A stretch of DNA of 64,000 bases, from positions 4,278,001 through 4,342,000 of the forward strand of contig NZ_CP016428.1 in the NCBI RefSeq assembly GCF_001693385.1, written 5' to 3'. Within the stretch, counting starts at the first letter, position 1; every line of letters starts with the position of its first letter. Shown piece by piece: positions 44,431 through 53,651 of the stretch. The notes beneath the pieces are model-generated. The model saw only the letters and a program-made list of their open reading frames with translations. It had not been told where the DNA came from and did not search any database. The stretch is from Bradyrhizobium icense. GTDB lineage: Bacteria; Pseudomonadota; Alphaproteobacteria; Rhizobiales; Xanthobacteraceae. The position numbers and the translations under genes were made by a program.

Positions 44431-45285
44431 ATGACCCCTTCCCGCGATATTTCCCGCCTCATCGAGATCATGGCGGCGCTGCGCACGCCGGTCACGGGCT
44501 GTCCATGGGACCTCGAACAGAATTTTTCGACCATCGCGCCCTACACCATCGAAGAAGCCTATGAGGTGGCCGACGCGATCACACGCGGCGATTTCGACGA
44601 TCTGCGCGAGGAACTCGGCGATCTCCTGCTGCAGGTCGTCTATCACGCGCGCATGGCGGAAGAGCAAAGCGCGTTTGCCTTCGGCGACGTGGTCGAGGCG
44701 ATCACAGGCAAGTTGATACGCCGTCATCCGCACGTGTTCGCCGACAAGGACGGCAATATCGCTCCCGCCGGCGTCAAGAGCGCCTGGGAGCGTATCAAGG
44801 CCGAGGAAAAGGCCGAGCGCGCGGCGCGGCGGCCGCCGGAAGAGACCACGCACAAATCACTGCTTGCAACCGTCAAGGCCGGCCAGCCGGCGTTGACGCG
44901 CGCGATGGAATTGCAGCGCAAGGCCTCCACCGTCGGCTTCGATTGGAACGATCCCCGTGCAGTGCTCAGCAAGATTCGCGAAGAGGCCGACGAAATCGAA
45001 GCAGCGCTCGACCGCAAGAATGTCGAAGAGCTTGCGGAAGAAACCGGTGACCTCCTGTTTGCCCTGGTCAATCTGGCCCGCCATGTTGGCGCCGATCCGG
45101 AATCTGCGCTACGGGGCACCAATGCCAAATTCGAACGCCGCTTTGCCTACATCGAGCGCGTGCTGGCGGCCAAAGGCCGCTCGCTTGAGGACGCAACACT
45201 CGCCGAAATGGATGCGTTGTGGAACGAGGCCAAGGGAGCCGAACAGCCGGCCGCATCAGCCGCAGCGCGGAGCGATCGGAGATAA
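44431..45285 (+). CDS. mazG: Nucleoside triphosphate pyrophosphohydrolase MazG
   Basis: 284 residues with two MazG domains. The first has the metal-binding EEAYEVADAI ... LREELGDLLLQVVYHARMAEE (E-x2-E and E-x3-D). The second has EEADEIEAALDRKN ... EETGDLLFALVNLARH. Opening GCPWDLEQNF is characteristic. Hydrolyses non-canonical NTPs and affects ppGpp. Converges with hflX. Confidence 0.95.
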   Translation: MTPSRDISRLIEIMAALRTPVTGCPWDLEQNFSTIAPYTIEEAYEVADAITRGDFDDLREELGDLLLQVVYHARMAEEQSAFAFGDVVEAITGKLIRRHPHVFADKDGNIAPAGVKSAWERIKAEEKAERAARRPPEETTHKSLLATVKAGQPALTRAMELQRKASTVGFDWNDPRAVLSKIREEADEIEAALDRKNVEELAEETGDLLFALVNLARHVGADPESALRGTNAKFERRFAYIERVLAAKGRSLEDATLAEMDALWNEAKGAEQPAASAAARSDRR

Positions 45286-45305
45286 AACGCAGGTTTGCGC
45301 GATAA

Positions 45306-46682
45306 TCACGCCACGCGCGGTACGGCATCAAAGCGCGACACCACGATGTCGCGCTTGGTCTCGTCGACCCGCACCGTCATGTCGAAGCGCCCGTCGCGAA
45401 GCTCCTTGTTGAGCACTTCGGCATTGCGATGCAGCCAACTGATTCCGGCACCGTCGGAAGCGTCGATGGAGAGGTCGAGCGTCGTGCGCGTCGCCGCCAA
45501 GCGATCCTCAATCGCGGTCAGCAACGCATCGATCCCCTCGCCCGACGCGGCGGAGACCAGGAAGCATGGCCGTTCCGGCGGACGGCGCGCGGCGATGTTG
45601 CGCAGGTTCTCGCGTTCCTCGGGATCGAAGCAATCGATCTTGTTCCAGACCTCGAGGATACGTGCACCGGCATCCGGATCGATGCCGAGCTGACGCAGCA
45701 CGGCGTCAACGTCACGCTCCTGCGCCTCCGCATCTTCATGCGAGATGTCGCGAACGTGGAGAATGATATCGGCCTCCAGCACCTCTTCCAGCGTGGCTCG
45801 GAAGGCGGCCACGAGCTGCGTCGGCAGGTTGGAGATGAAGCCGACGGTATCGGAGAGCATCGCCTTGCCGCCATGCGGCAGGCTCAGCGCGCGCAAGGTT
45901 GGGTCCAGTGTCGCAAACAGCATATCGGCCGCCTGCACCTCGGCACGCGTGAGCCGGTTGAACAGCGTCGACTTGCCGGCATTGGTGTAGCCTACCAGCG
46001 CGACCACGCGATACGGCACCCGCTGCCGGCCGGCACGATGGAGCCGCCGCGTCGCCTGCACCTTCTTCAGTTCGTTTTCCAACCGCGTGATGCGGTCGCC
46101 GATCAGACGACGGTCGGCCTCGATCTGGGTTTCGCCGGGGCCGCCCATGAATCCGAAACCGCCGCGCTGGCGCTCCAGATGGGTCCAGGATCGCACCAGG
46201 CGGCTGCGTTGATAATTGAGATGCGCGAGCTCGACCTGCAGCGCACCTTCCTTGGTCTTGGCGCGACGTCCGAAGATTTCCAGGATCAGTCCGGTGCGGT
46301 CGAGCACCTTGGTGTTCCAGGCCTTCTCGAGGTTGCGCTGCTGGATCGGCGACAGCGCGCAATCCATCACCACCAGTTCAATGTCATGGCCCGCGATCAG
46401 GCCGGTGATCTCCTCGACCTTGCCCTTGCCGAGATAGGTCGCAGGCCTGATCTGGCTGACGGGCGCAATCAGCGCGTCGGCGATCGTGAGATCGATGGCG
46501 CGCGCCAGCCCCGTCGCTTCCTCGAGCCGGGCCTCGGAGTCGCGCGCAGCCTCGTTCGTCTGCGCATCGGCATCGCCGCGGCGCATACGCAAATAGGGCC
46601 CGATGACGATCACCCGCCCGCTTTGTTTGGCCCCCGCCGACCGCGGACGGTCGGCGCTCCCTTCACGGTCGAAGGGTTCCAA
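45306..46682 (-). CDS. hflX: GTPase HflX
   Basis: 458 residues with a TTG start 12 bp after hfq. N-terminal HflX domain with DLTIADALIAPVSQIRPATYLGKGK and the glycine-rich GGFGFMGGPGETQIE; then a G domain with G1 GYTNAGKST, G3 DTVGF and G4-like NKID. Splits stalled 70S ribosomes under stress. The hfq-hflX pair is conserved in proteobacteria. Confidence 0.96.
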   Translation of the reverse strand: MEPFDREGSADRPRSAGAKQSGRVIVIGPYLRMRRGDADAQTNEAARDSEARLEEATGLARAIDLTIADALIAPVSQIRPATYLGKGKVEEITGLIAGHDIELVVMDCALSPIQQRNLEKAWNTKVLDRTGLILEIFGRRAKTKEGALQVELAHLNYQRSRLVRSWTHLERQRGGFGFMGGPGETQIEADRRLIGDRITRLENELKKVQATRRLHRAGRQRVPYRVVALVGYTNAGKSTLFNRLTRAEVQAADMLFATLDPTLRALSLPHGGKAMLSDTVGFISNLPTQLVAAFRATLEEVLEADIILHVRDISHEDAEAQERDVDAVLRQLGIDPDAGARILEVWNKIDCFDPEERENLRNIAARRPPERPCFLVSAASGEGIDALLTAIEDRLAATRTTLDLSIDASDGAGISWLHRNAEVLNKELRDGRFDMTVRVDETKRDIVVSRFDAVPRVA

Positions 46683-46693
46683 TCAGTTCACTC

Positions 46694-46942
46694 TCAAGCC
46701 GGAGCATCCTCGCCGCCCTCGAACAACTGGATCGGAGCGCCGGGCATGATGGTCGAGATCGCATGCTTGTAGACTAGCTGCGAGTGACCGTCGCGCCGAA
46801 GCAGCAAGCAGAAATTGTCGAACCAGGTGACTATCCCCTGCAGCTTTACTCCGTTGACCAGAAAGATCGTCAGTGGCGTTTTTGTCTTACGAACGTGATT
46901 TAGGAAGGTGTCTTGTAGATTTTGTGCGCGGTCTGCCGCCAT
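46694..46942 (-). CDS. hfq: RNA chaperone Hfq
   Basis: 82 residues. Sm1 motif ([22 protein letters not shown], with QxxF) and Sm2 motif YKHAIST. Hexameric RNA chaperone for small RNAs; in rhizobia also needed for nif gene expression. The usual acidic C-terminus is very short here ([10 protein letters not shown]), typical of alphaproteobacteria. Confidence 0.97.
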   Translation of the reverse strand: MAADRAQNLQDTFLNHVRKTKTPLTIFLVNGVKLQGIVTWFDNFCLLLRRDGHSQLVYKHAISTIMPGAPIQLFEGGEDAPA

Positions 46943-47243
46943 TGTTTTTATCCCGCCGTCTTGTGCTTCTTTTTATTAAGCCGGTTGTTGCTCTCTCACG
47001 GAGCCCGCCCCGACCTGCCGGCCTGCCCTGAGATCCCCCTCCGGCAAGTTCGGCAATGACGATTAGAGGGTACGCGCGGTTTTTAGGCAAGCCGCTTCAG
47101 GCGCCACCGGTGCGGAACCCAGTGGCCATTCTCCGCAAGTGTCCGGAAAGAGATAAATATTCCCAAGCAGATGCATGGATCGGAGAGACCCCATTGGGTT
47201 GGCCGCGCGTTCGATTCGTATCGCTTGAGCGATTCAATCAGCT
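46943..47243. other. ntrX-hfq intergenic region
   Basis: 301 bp containing the presumed hfq promoter and 5' leader. A 5-bp stem ATCGC / GCGAT lies at 47220-47233, just after the ntrX stop, without a T-run. No gene recognised. Confidence 0.4.
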
Positions 47244-48614
47244 TTAGCCAACGCCGAGCGCCTTCAGCTTGCGATGCAAGGCCGAACGCTCCATGCCGAC
47301 GAATTCGGCCGTACGCGAAATGTTGCCCGAGAACCGGCTGATCTGCGCGATCAGGTAGTCACGCTCGAACACTTCCCGCGCCTCGCGCAGCGGCAGCCCC
47401 ATGATGTGCTCGCCATTGTTGCTGGTCGGCATCGCCGGCACCATCGAGCCGACATCCTGAGGCAGCATATCGGCTGTGATGATCGCTTCCGGACCGCCAC
47501 CCGCCAGAATCATCACGCGCTCGACGTTGTTACGGAGCTGTCGGACGTTGCCCGGCCAGACATGGGACTGCAATACCGCCATTGCGTCCTGGCCGATCTG
47601 CCGCTTCGGCAAGCCGGTCGCCGCCGATATCTGATCCATGAAATAGTCGATCAGTTCGGGGATGTCCTCGCGGCGTTCCGACAACGGGGGAACGCGGATC
47701 GGCACCACTGACAGTCGATGGTAGAGGTCTTCCCGGAATCGCCCTTCCGCGATCTCTTCCTCCAGGTTGCGCGCGGTCGAGGAGATGATTCGGACGTCGA
47801 CATGAATCTTGGCGGTGCCGCCCGAGCGCTGAAAGGTCTGATCGACCAGCACGCGCAGGATCTTGTTCTGGGTTTCGCGCGGCATGTCGGCGATTTCGTC
47901 GATGAATAGCGTGCCGCCGTGTGCCTCTTCCAACGCGCCGGGCTTGCGCGGCTGCTCGCCGTTGGTCTGCTCGATGCCGAACAGCTCGACTTCCATCCGC
48001 TCCGGGGTGATCGCCGCGGCGTTGATGACGACGAACGGGCCCTCTGCCCGGCTCGATGCATTGTGCAGCGTGCGCGCTGCCAGCTCCTTGCCCGAACCGG
48101 AAGGGCCGACGATGAGGATACGGCTATTGGCCTTGGCCGCGCGATCGATGGTCTGGCGCAGCTGGTTCATGCAGGCTGAGCGCCCGGTCAGGACGCTGGC
48201 TGTGGGAGCCAGTTGCTTGAGTTCCTTCACTTCACGTTTGAGACGCGAGGTCTCCAGCGCCCTTGTCGCCACCAGAATCAGCCGGTCCGATTTGAACGGC
48301 TTTTCGATGAAGTCATAGGCGCCGCGCTTGATGGCCGCGACCGCGGTCTCGATGTTGCCGTGGCCGGAGATCATCACGATGGGGACGTCGGCGTGATCCT
48401 TCTTGATCTGCTCGAGCAATTGCAGGCCATCGAGCTTGGAGCCCTGCAGCCAGATATCGAGAAACACCAGATGCGGGCGGCGGTTGGCGATCTCGGCCAA
48501 CGCCGAATCGCTGTCGCGCGCAGTACGGGTATTGAAACCTTCGTCTTCCAGAATGCCCGCAACGAGGTCACGAATATCGGCTTCGTCGTCGACAATCAGA
48601 ATGTCACTGGCCAT
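47244..48614 (-). CDS. ntrX: Sigma-54-type response regulator NtrX
   Basis: 456 residues: receiver domain (phospho-Asp in VFLDIWLQG), AAA+ domain with GPSGSGKE Walker A, and a Fis-type HTH at the end (ISRTAEFVGMERSALHRKLKALG). The sigma-54 contact loop that is GAFTGA in NtrC is missing, as in other NtrX proteins (the region reads ELFGIEQTNGEQPRK), so it probably does not activate sigma-54. Works with NtrY in nitrogen, redox and envelope control. Three bases after ntrY. Confidence 0.95.
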   Translation of the reverse strand: MASDILIVDDEADIRDLVAGILEDEGFNTRTARDSDSALAEIANRRPHLVFLDIWLQGSKLDGLQLLEQIKKDHADVPIVMISGHGNIETAVAAIKRGAYDFIEKPFKSDRLILVATRALETSRLKREVKELKQLAPTASVLTGRSACMNQLRQTIDRAAKANSRILIVGPSGSGKELAARTLHNASSRAEGPFVVINAAAITPERMEVELFGIEQTNGEQPRKPGALEEAHGGTLFIDEIADMPRETQNKILRVLVDQTFQRSGGTAKIHVDVRIISSTARNLEEEIAEGRFREDLYHRLSVVPIRVPPLSERREDIPELIDYFMDQISAATGLPKRQIGQDAMAVLQSHVWPGNVRQLRNNVERVMILAGGGPEAIITADMLPQDVGSMVPAMPTSNNGEHIMGLPLREAREVFERDYLIAQISRFSGNISRTAEFVGMERSALHRKLKALGVG

Positions 48615-48617
48615 GGG

Positions 48618-51026
48618 TTACACCTGTCTTGTCATTGCGGCTTCGGTTTTTGCTTGGTCATTGGTCGCGGACGCGGCCTCATTGGTTTCGCCGGGCGGCG
48701 CTTTTGTTTGATCGCCCTGCTGTTTTTCTTCCGGAGACGGCCCCCTCGCGTCCGCTTTCGACGCATGGCCGCTGACGGCGAACCGCAACCTCATCCAGGC
48801 GCCACGCTGCCCGGGCCGGAAATCCGAGGCATCCTTGAGTTCGATGCGGCCGCCATGGTCTTCGAGCACGCGTCCGACGATGGCGAGCCCGAGCCCGGTG
48901 CCCTTCTGGCGCGTCGTCACATAGGGCTCCAGCAAACGGGCGCGGCTCACTTTTGGCAGGCCAATACCATTGTCGATCACGTCGATCACGATGTCGTCGT
49001 GTTCGCGCGCGGCGATCACGTCAATGCGGCCCCTGCCGAGTTCTTCCGGCGGGACCTGCTCGATCGCTTCAGTCGCGTTCTTGATGATGTTGGTCAGCGC
49101 CTGCGAGATCAGCCGGCGGTCGAACTGCGCCCGCATCGGATCCTGCTTGATATCGGCTTCGATATCGAGATCGGGATGGCCGACCTTCATCAGGAATACC
49201 GCCTGGCGCACGGTGTCGGCGACGTCCTCGCCTTCCATGACCGGCTTGGGCATCCGCGCAAAACGGGAGAATTCATCGACCATCCGTCTGATGTCGTCGA
49301 CCTGTCGCACGATGGTATCGGTACACTGTTCGAAGATGTTCCTGTCTTCGGTGATGACCTTGCCGAATTTGCGGCGGATGCGTTCGGCCGAAAGCTGGAT
49401 CGGCGTCAGCGGATTCTTGATCTCATGGGCGATGCGGCGCGCCACGTCGCCCCATGCCGAGGTACGTTGCGCGGAGACCAGATCCGTGATGTCGTCGAGC
49501 GTGATGATGTAGCTGTCGCGCGACTGGCTGGTCTGCTCGGCACTGACGCGAACCGACAGATTGCGCTCATGCCCATCGCGGGTAATCGTGATCTGGCCCT
49601 GCACCAGGCGTTGCGTGCCCTCGCGGGCCGTCTTCATCATGTCGTCGAGCTCGGGCAGCACGTCCGAAAGCGGATGGTCCAGCGTCTCGGATTCGGCATG
49701 GCCGATAAGTTTCTCGGCCGAGCGGTTCAGAATGCCGACGCTGCCGGAGGCATCGACGCCGATGATGCCGGCGCTGGCCGACGACAGCACGGCCTCGATG
49801 AATCGACGGCGGCTGTCGATCAGGTCTGAAGCGTTGACCAGTTCGTCACGCTGGGTACGCAATTCGGCCGTCATCTTGTTGAAGGTCTCGCCCAATTGTG
49901 CGAGGTCGCCTTCAGACTTGTGCACCGGCACCTGGACGTGCAGATCGCCCGTCGAAACGATGTTGGCCGCACTCATCAGGTTGCGGATCGGCGCCACCAG
50001 CCAATTGGCAAAATTCAGCCCGATCAGCACCGATGCCATCAGAATTGTGAGCGCGATCACCGCGAACATCAAAGCGAAAGCGACCTGGATGCCGAGCCGG
50101 CGGGCTTCGATCTGGGCATATTCGGCGACACTCGCTTCGGTCTGCTTGAGCTGCGCGACCACGCGAGGGTCGAGCAGCCGCGCCACGTAAAGGAACGTGT
50201 CATTGAAGGTGCGCAGCCGGATCACCGCGGCCACATAATTCGCTTCAGGGAAGACCGCGATCTGCGGTTCCTCTTCATTGACGTTGCTGAGAAAATCCTG
50301 TGGCGGCGTCGTGAATTCCCGTTTGATGCCGGTCTGAGCTTCCGCCAGGACGTTGCGATCCTTGTCGATCAGCATGGCCCCCGGCAAATTGCGGGAGGCG
50401 GCGCTGGCCGTCAGCAGTTCGCGAAACGACTGCCGGTCCTGTTCGAACAACGGCCGGGCGCGCGCAATGTCGTTGGCCATGCCCAGGATGTCGCCACGGA
50501 TGAGTTGCGCGTGTTCGTAGGTGTAGGCCCGGGCGACGATCAGCGAGTTCTCCATCACCTCGCGCGTCGGGCCCGAGAACAGTCGGTCGAGGCCGCGGTC
50601 GATGGTCACGTTGGCGACGACCGCTACCAGCACCGCCGGCAAGACGGCGATGACGGAGAAAAGGCTGACAATCTGGACATGCAGCCGTGCCGCCGCCCTG
50701 CCGCGTCGCCGGGCCTGAATCACCAGCCAGACTTCGCGGATGATGATCCCGACCAGCAGCAGGATGGTTGCCGCGTTGATCAGCAGGAACGAATAGACGA
50801 CCTGGCGGGTGGGCTCGATCGGCGTCAGGCCACTGAGCACCACGAAGGTCAGGAATGCCGACAGCAGCGCGATCCCGACCGCAAACGGAGCCACCCACTT
50901 CCGCAGGATTCCCCCTGTGGATTCGGTATGCGACGGGTCGAACGGTGGTGCCGAGGTCTCTGCGGTGGTCATTCCGGCAATCGGTGAGCTGAAAGGCTGT
51001 TGCCCGCCTTCCGCGGACTGATGCAT
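48618..51026 (-). CDS. ntrY: Sensor histidine kinase NtrY
   Basis: 802 residues. Several N-terminal membrane helices (about 42-165) flank an extracytoplasmic region. A HAMP domain follows (ANWLVAPIRNLMSAANIVSTGDLHVQVP), then PAS, HisKA with phospho-His in RRIAHEIKNPLTPIQLSAER, and HATPase_c (IIKNATEAIEQ, DNGIGL, GTGLGLAIV). The start is ATG 51026 or ATG 50972; neither has a strong ribosome site. The ntrBC genes that usually sit directly upstream are displaced by about 11.9 kb. Confidence 0.94.
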   Translation of the reverse strand: MHQSAEGGQQPFSSPIAGMTTAETSAPPFDPSHTESTGGILRKWVAPFAVGIALLSAFLTFVVLSGLTPIEPTRQVVYSFLLINAATILLLVGIIIREVWLVIQARRRGRAAARLHVQIVSLFSVIAVLPAVLVAVVANVTIDRGLDRLFSGPTREVMENSLIVARAYTYEHAQLIRGDILGMANDIARARPLFEQDRQSFRELLTASAASRNLPGAMLIDKDRNVLAEAQTGIKREFTTPPQDFLSNVNEEEPQIAVFPEANYVAAVIRLRTFNDTFLYVARLLDPRVVAQLKQTEASVAEYAQIEARRLGIQVAFALMFAVIALTILMASVLIGLNFANWLVAPIRNLMSAANIVSTGDLHVQVPVHKSEGDLAQLGETFNKMTAELRTQRDELVNASDLIDSRRRFIEAVLSSASAGIIGVDASGSVGILNRSAEKLIGHAESETLDHPLSDVLPELDDMMKTAREGTQRLVQGQITITRDGHERNLSVRVSAEQTSQSRDSYIITLDDITDLVSAQRTSAWGDVARRIAHEIKNPLTPIQLSAERIRRKFGKVITEDRNIFEQCTDTIVRQVDDIRRMVDEFSRFARMPKPVMEGEDVADTVRQAVFLMKVGHPDLDIEADIKQDPMRAQFDRRLISQALTNIIKNATEAIEQVPPEELGRGRIDVIAAREHDDIVIDVIDNGIGLPKVSRARLLEPYVTTRQKGTGLGLAIVGRVLEDHGGRIELKDASDFRPGQRGAWMRLRFAVSGHASKADARGPSPEEKQQGDQTKAPPGETNEAASATNDQAKTEAAMTRQV

Positions 51027-51030
51027 TCAT

Positions 51031-51356
51031 ATCACAATGTTGCCGAAATGCGGCATCACTAAGATGCTCGTGTTATCAACAGCTTACGAGTATTCTTTTC
51101 AGGTAAGTGGTAAAATTACCAAAACGCCGAATCACGAATGCGGTCCTCGCGAAGCCATTAGCCGCAACGCGACGGGCAACCATCGGGGAAGCTGCCATCG
51201 GCAAGCTTTGTCGCAGAATCGGACAAGGCATGGGGGATTCGGGAAAGACGCCCAAGCTGTCCTGGGCCAGAAACGTGCACCAACGTTCGAACCCGAGGTC
51301 CCATCCTGCCCAAGTTCCCGCGCGGCCCTGCCAGCCCCGCATCCATCGTCGCCGCT
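51031..51356. other. Left edge of the island, upstream of ntrY
   Basis: 326 bp. The first 90 bp next to ntrY are AT-rich (TTATCAACAGCTTACGAGTATTC) and probably contain a promoter for ntrYX. The rest is GC-rich and open in the catalase frame but without a start codon, so it may include a lost 5' part of that gene. Confidence 0.45.
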
Positions 51357-52214
51357 ATGAAGAGGGTTGCCGGTCTTCCGCCAAAGGCACGTGCCAGCTT
51401 TGCCAGAGGTCGATGTGTTCGCGGCACCTATGCCCCATCCGATCAGGCAAAGGAGATCACGAAATCCTGCAGCTTCACCAAGCCATCGCGCGTGCTGGCG
51501 CGTTTCTCGGTGGAAGGCGGCCTCGACACCAACGACACGTTGCTGCGCGGCTTCAGCTTCCGGCTCGGTAGCGATCGCCAGCGCTCAGAAGTTTGCACAC
51601 AGAGCGCCCCGGTTCATTTCGCGAGGACGCTTGACCAGATGTTGGCCTTCCTCCGAGCGCGCATTCCAGGATCCGACGGTAAGCCGGACGTGGAAAAGGT
51701 CGAGGCATTCTCACTTGCCAATCCCGAGACACTGCATCAGGCAAGCTACATGGCCGCGCATCCGCCGCCCGCGAGCTTTGCTTGCACAACCTATTGGGGC
51801 GTGCACGCTTTTCCCGCGACGAATTCAAAGGGCGAGACCAGGTTCATCAAGTTCAAGGTCACGCCAGTTGGCGAACAGGCGACCGAGCCCAAGGTCAAGG
51901 TAAAGCCTGCCGAGTTGCTGCACGACGACCTCGAAACCCGGATCGCGGCTCGCGATATCAGGTTCAGCGTAATGGCGCTGCTGGATCGTCCCGGTGACCC
52001 CGTCATGGACGTGACCGTCCGATGGCCCGATGAGGACGGACGCGAGGCGGTCCGGCTGGGAACGATCGTGATCACCGGTATTGAAGCAAGCGATGCGTGC
52101 GACGAGCCCGTCTTCAATCCGGCAACTCTGGCCGAAGGCATCGGTCATCCGCCGGACGAGATGTTTGCGGCCCGCCGCGCCGCCTACACTATCTCACAGA
52201 CAAGGCGTCGCTGA
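51357..52214 (+). CDS. Catalase-family (SrpA-like) haem protein, distal His replaced
   Basis: 285 residues, the size of minimal catalase-fold peroxidases but short at the N-terminus. Fold markers: RCVRGTYAPSD, ARFSVEGGLDTND, RGFSFRLG and proximal haem ligand Tyr277 in RRAAY. In catalases the distal His lies in VVHAKG; here the aligned segment is ASFARG, with Phe15 in its place. No signal peptide is visible, while SrpA relatives are often exported. ATG 51357 lacks a ribosome site and the frame stays open upstream, so the gene may be 5'-truncated. Peroxidase activity is doubtful. Confidence 0.72.
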   Translation: MKRVAGLPPKARASFARGRCVRGTYAPSDQAKEITKSCSFTKPSRVLARFSVEGGLDTNDTLLRGFSFRLGSDRQRSEVCTQSAPVHFARTLDQMLAFLRARIPGSDGKPDVEKVEAFSLANPETLHQASYMAAHPPPASFACTTYWGVHAFPATNSKGETRFIKFKVTPVGEQATEPKVKVKPAELLHDDLETRIAARDIRFSVMALLDRPGDPVMDVTVRWPDEDGREAVRLGTIVITGIEASDACDEPVFNPATLAEGIGHPPDEMFAARRAAYTISQTRRR

Positions 52215-52241
52215 GCGGACGAGGCTGCTGCCGTGCTCCGA

Positions 52242-53213
52242 TCACGTTTCACTTTCCGGCGCGCCCTGCATTTCGCGACGCCACACTCCCGGGCTGACGC
52301 CGATCACGGAGGTAAACACCCGCGTAAAGTGGCTCTGATTGGCGAACCCCGCCGCCACCGCAATTTCCGCCAGCGGCAGGTCGCGAACGGTCATAAGCTG
52401 CCTGGCCGCCTTCACGCGCTGGCGAAGCAGCCACTGGTGTGGCGGCAGGCCGGTGGAGATGCGAAAGGCGCGCGAGAAGTGGCTGACAGAGAGATCGAAT
52501 TCTGCCGCGATCTGTTGCAACGAAAGTGTCCCGCCGAGGTCGGCCTCCAGTCTTTCACACGCGCGCTTGACCTGCCAGGGCGCAAGGCCGCCGCGGGCCA
52601 GTTCGGTATTGCGCCGCAGTCCGCCATAGGTCTGAGCAACGTGCGCGGTGAGCGCGAGCATCATGTGATCGATGAAAAGCTGGTTGGCCTCGGACGGCCG
52701 CCGCAATCCTTCCAGGAACGAGGCGCCGATATGACGGACGACCGTGTCGTCGTGGCCGACGCCGAGCTCACACGCAAGATCGCCAATGCGCGGTGCGCCT
52801 GACTGTTCAGCGATGCCGTCGAGTGCCGAGCGTGGAAGATGGAAGAACAGCGAATGAAATGGCTTGTCGATCACATAGCGCGGATCGCACTTGAGATCGT
52901 ACAGATAGGTTGCGCCGGCCCGGACATCCCTCTTCATGATGCACTTGCCGCGCTCCCAAAGCTCGCAGTCCGGATAATCGTGAAGCTTCAGGCTGACGAG
53001 AAAGGCGTCCTCCGGTGTCAGCGCGCCGGAAAGGCCGGGTATCGGATTATCATCGCGCGTTTCGGTGACCGCTAGTTCAACGCCGCGCAGCGAACGTGTG
53101 ACCAGCGACGGCGGCGCATCTTTCAGGTGCAGGAATCGCCCGAGCCTCGCTCCGAAGGCGCCCGCCTGTGCCATATGCGTTATCTCGCTTTTGAAGTTGG
53201 AAGGGCTGGTCAT
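52242..53213 (-). CDS. AraC-family transcriptional regulator
   Basis: 323 residues. The C-terminal 100 hold two HTHs (LSLQQIAAEFDLSVSHFSRAFRISTGLPPHQWLLRQR and LAEIAVAAGFANQSHFTRVFTSVIGVSPGVWRR). The N-terminal domain is an uncharacterised sensory region seen in many rhizobial AraC proteins. It converges on the catalase-like gene, whose control it may exert. Target unknown. Confidence 0.88.
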   Translation of the reverse strand: MTSPSNFKSEITHMAQAGAFGARLGRFLHLKDAPPSLVTRSLRGVELAVTETRDDNPIPGLSGALTPEDAFLVSLKLHDYPDCELWERGKCIMKRDVRAGATYLYDLKCDPRYVIDKPFHSLFFHLPRSALDGIAEQSGAPRIGDLACELGVGHDDTVVRHIGASFLEGLRRPSEANQLFIDHMMLALTAHVAQTYGGLRRNTELARGGLAPWQVKRACERLEADLGGTLSLQQIAAEFDLSVSHFSRAFRISTGLPPHQWLLRQRVKAARQLMTVRDLPLAEIAVAAGFANQSHFTRVFTSVIGVSPGVWRREMQGAPESET

Positions 53214-53651
53214 CGCGCGTCAGCGAAATGAATGCATAGTATCTGCTTTCCGAGCGCGGCCGTCTACTCTGTTTGGCCGAGGCCGCCATCTCATCAGTTT
53301 TGTGACACAAGGCGTGGCAGCTTGCTTTGGAACGGCAGCGCTGTTGTCCGTTTGCAACACAAGCACACGCAGTGGTAGCAGCCCCTTCCCTCATGCGATG
53401 GCAGAGGCCGCCCCCTGCGCAACCGCTGAGCGACTTTGGTCACAAACGCTTGATGACCGCTTGCAGCAAGATCAGGCAAAGCACCGCCGCTTTGGGAAAG
53501 ACCCTGCAGTTCTGCGCGCCTAGAACGCGCACCGAGCTCTCGACGCTTGGCGGCATCAGTACGGGCAGACAGGAAGCAACAGCTTCGCGTCAGCACGGCG
53601 AGTCAGGCCTGGCGGCGCGAGCGAAAGGCCCCCTTCAAGCGAGCAACTGCC
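53214..53651. other. Divergent promoter region between two AraC-type genes
   Basis: 438 bp with no credible frame or repeat. It must contain the promoters of both regulators, and AraC proteins often bind such shared regions. Confidence 0.4.

Noticed and set aside
45429..46772. 447-codon plus-strand frame opposite hflX
   Set aside because: Runs antisense through all HflX motifs; shadow frame.
48213..49829. 538-codon plus-strand frame opposite ntrX and ntrY
   Set aside because: Spans two conserved genes in antisense, with His/Arg/Asp-rich sequence; shadow frame.
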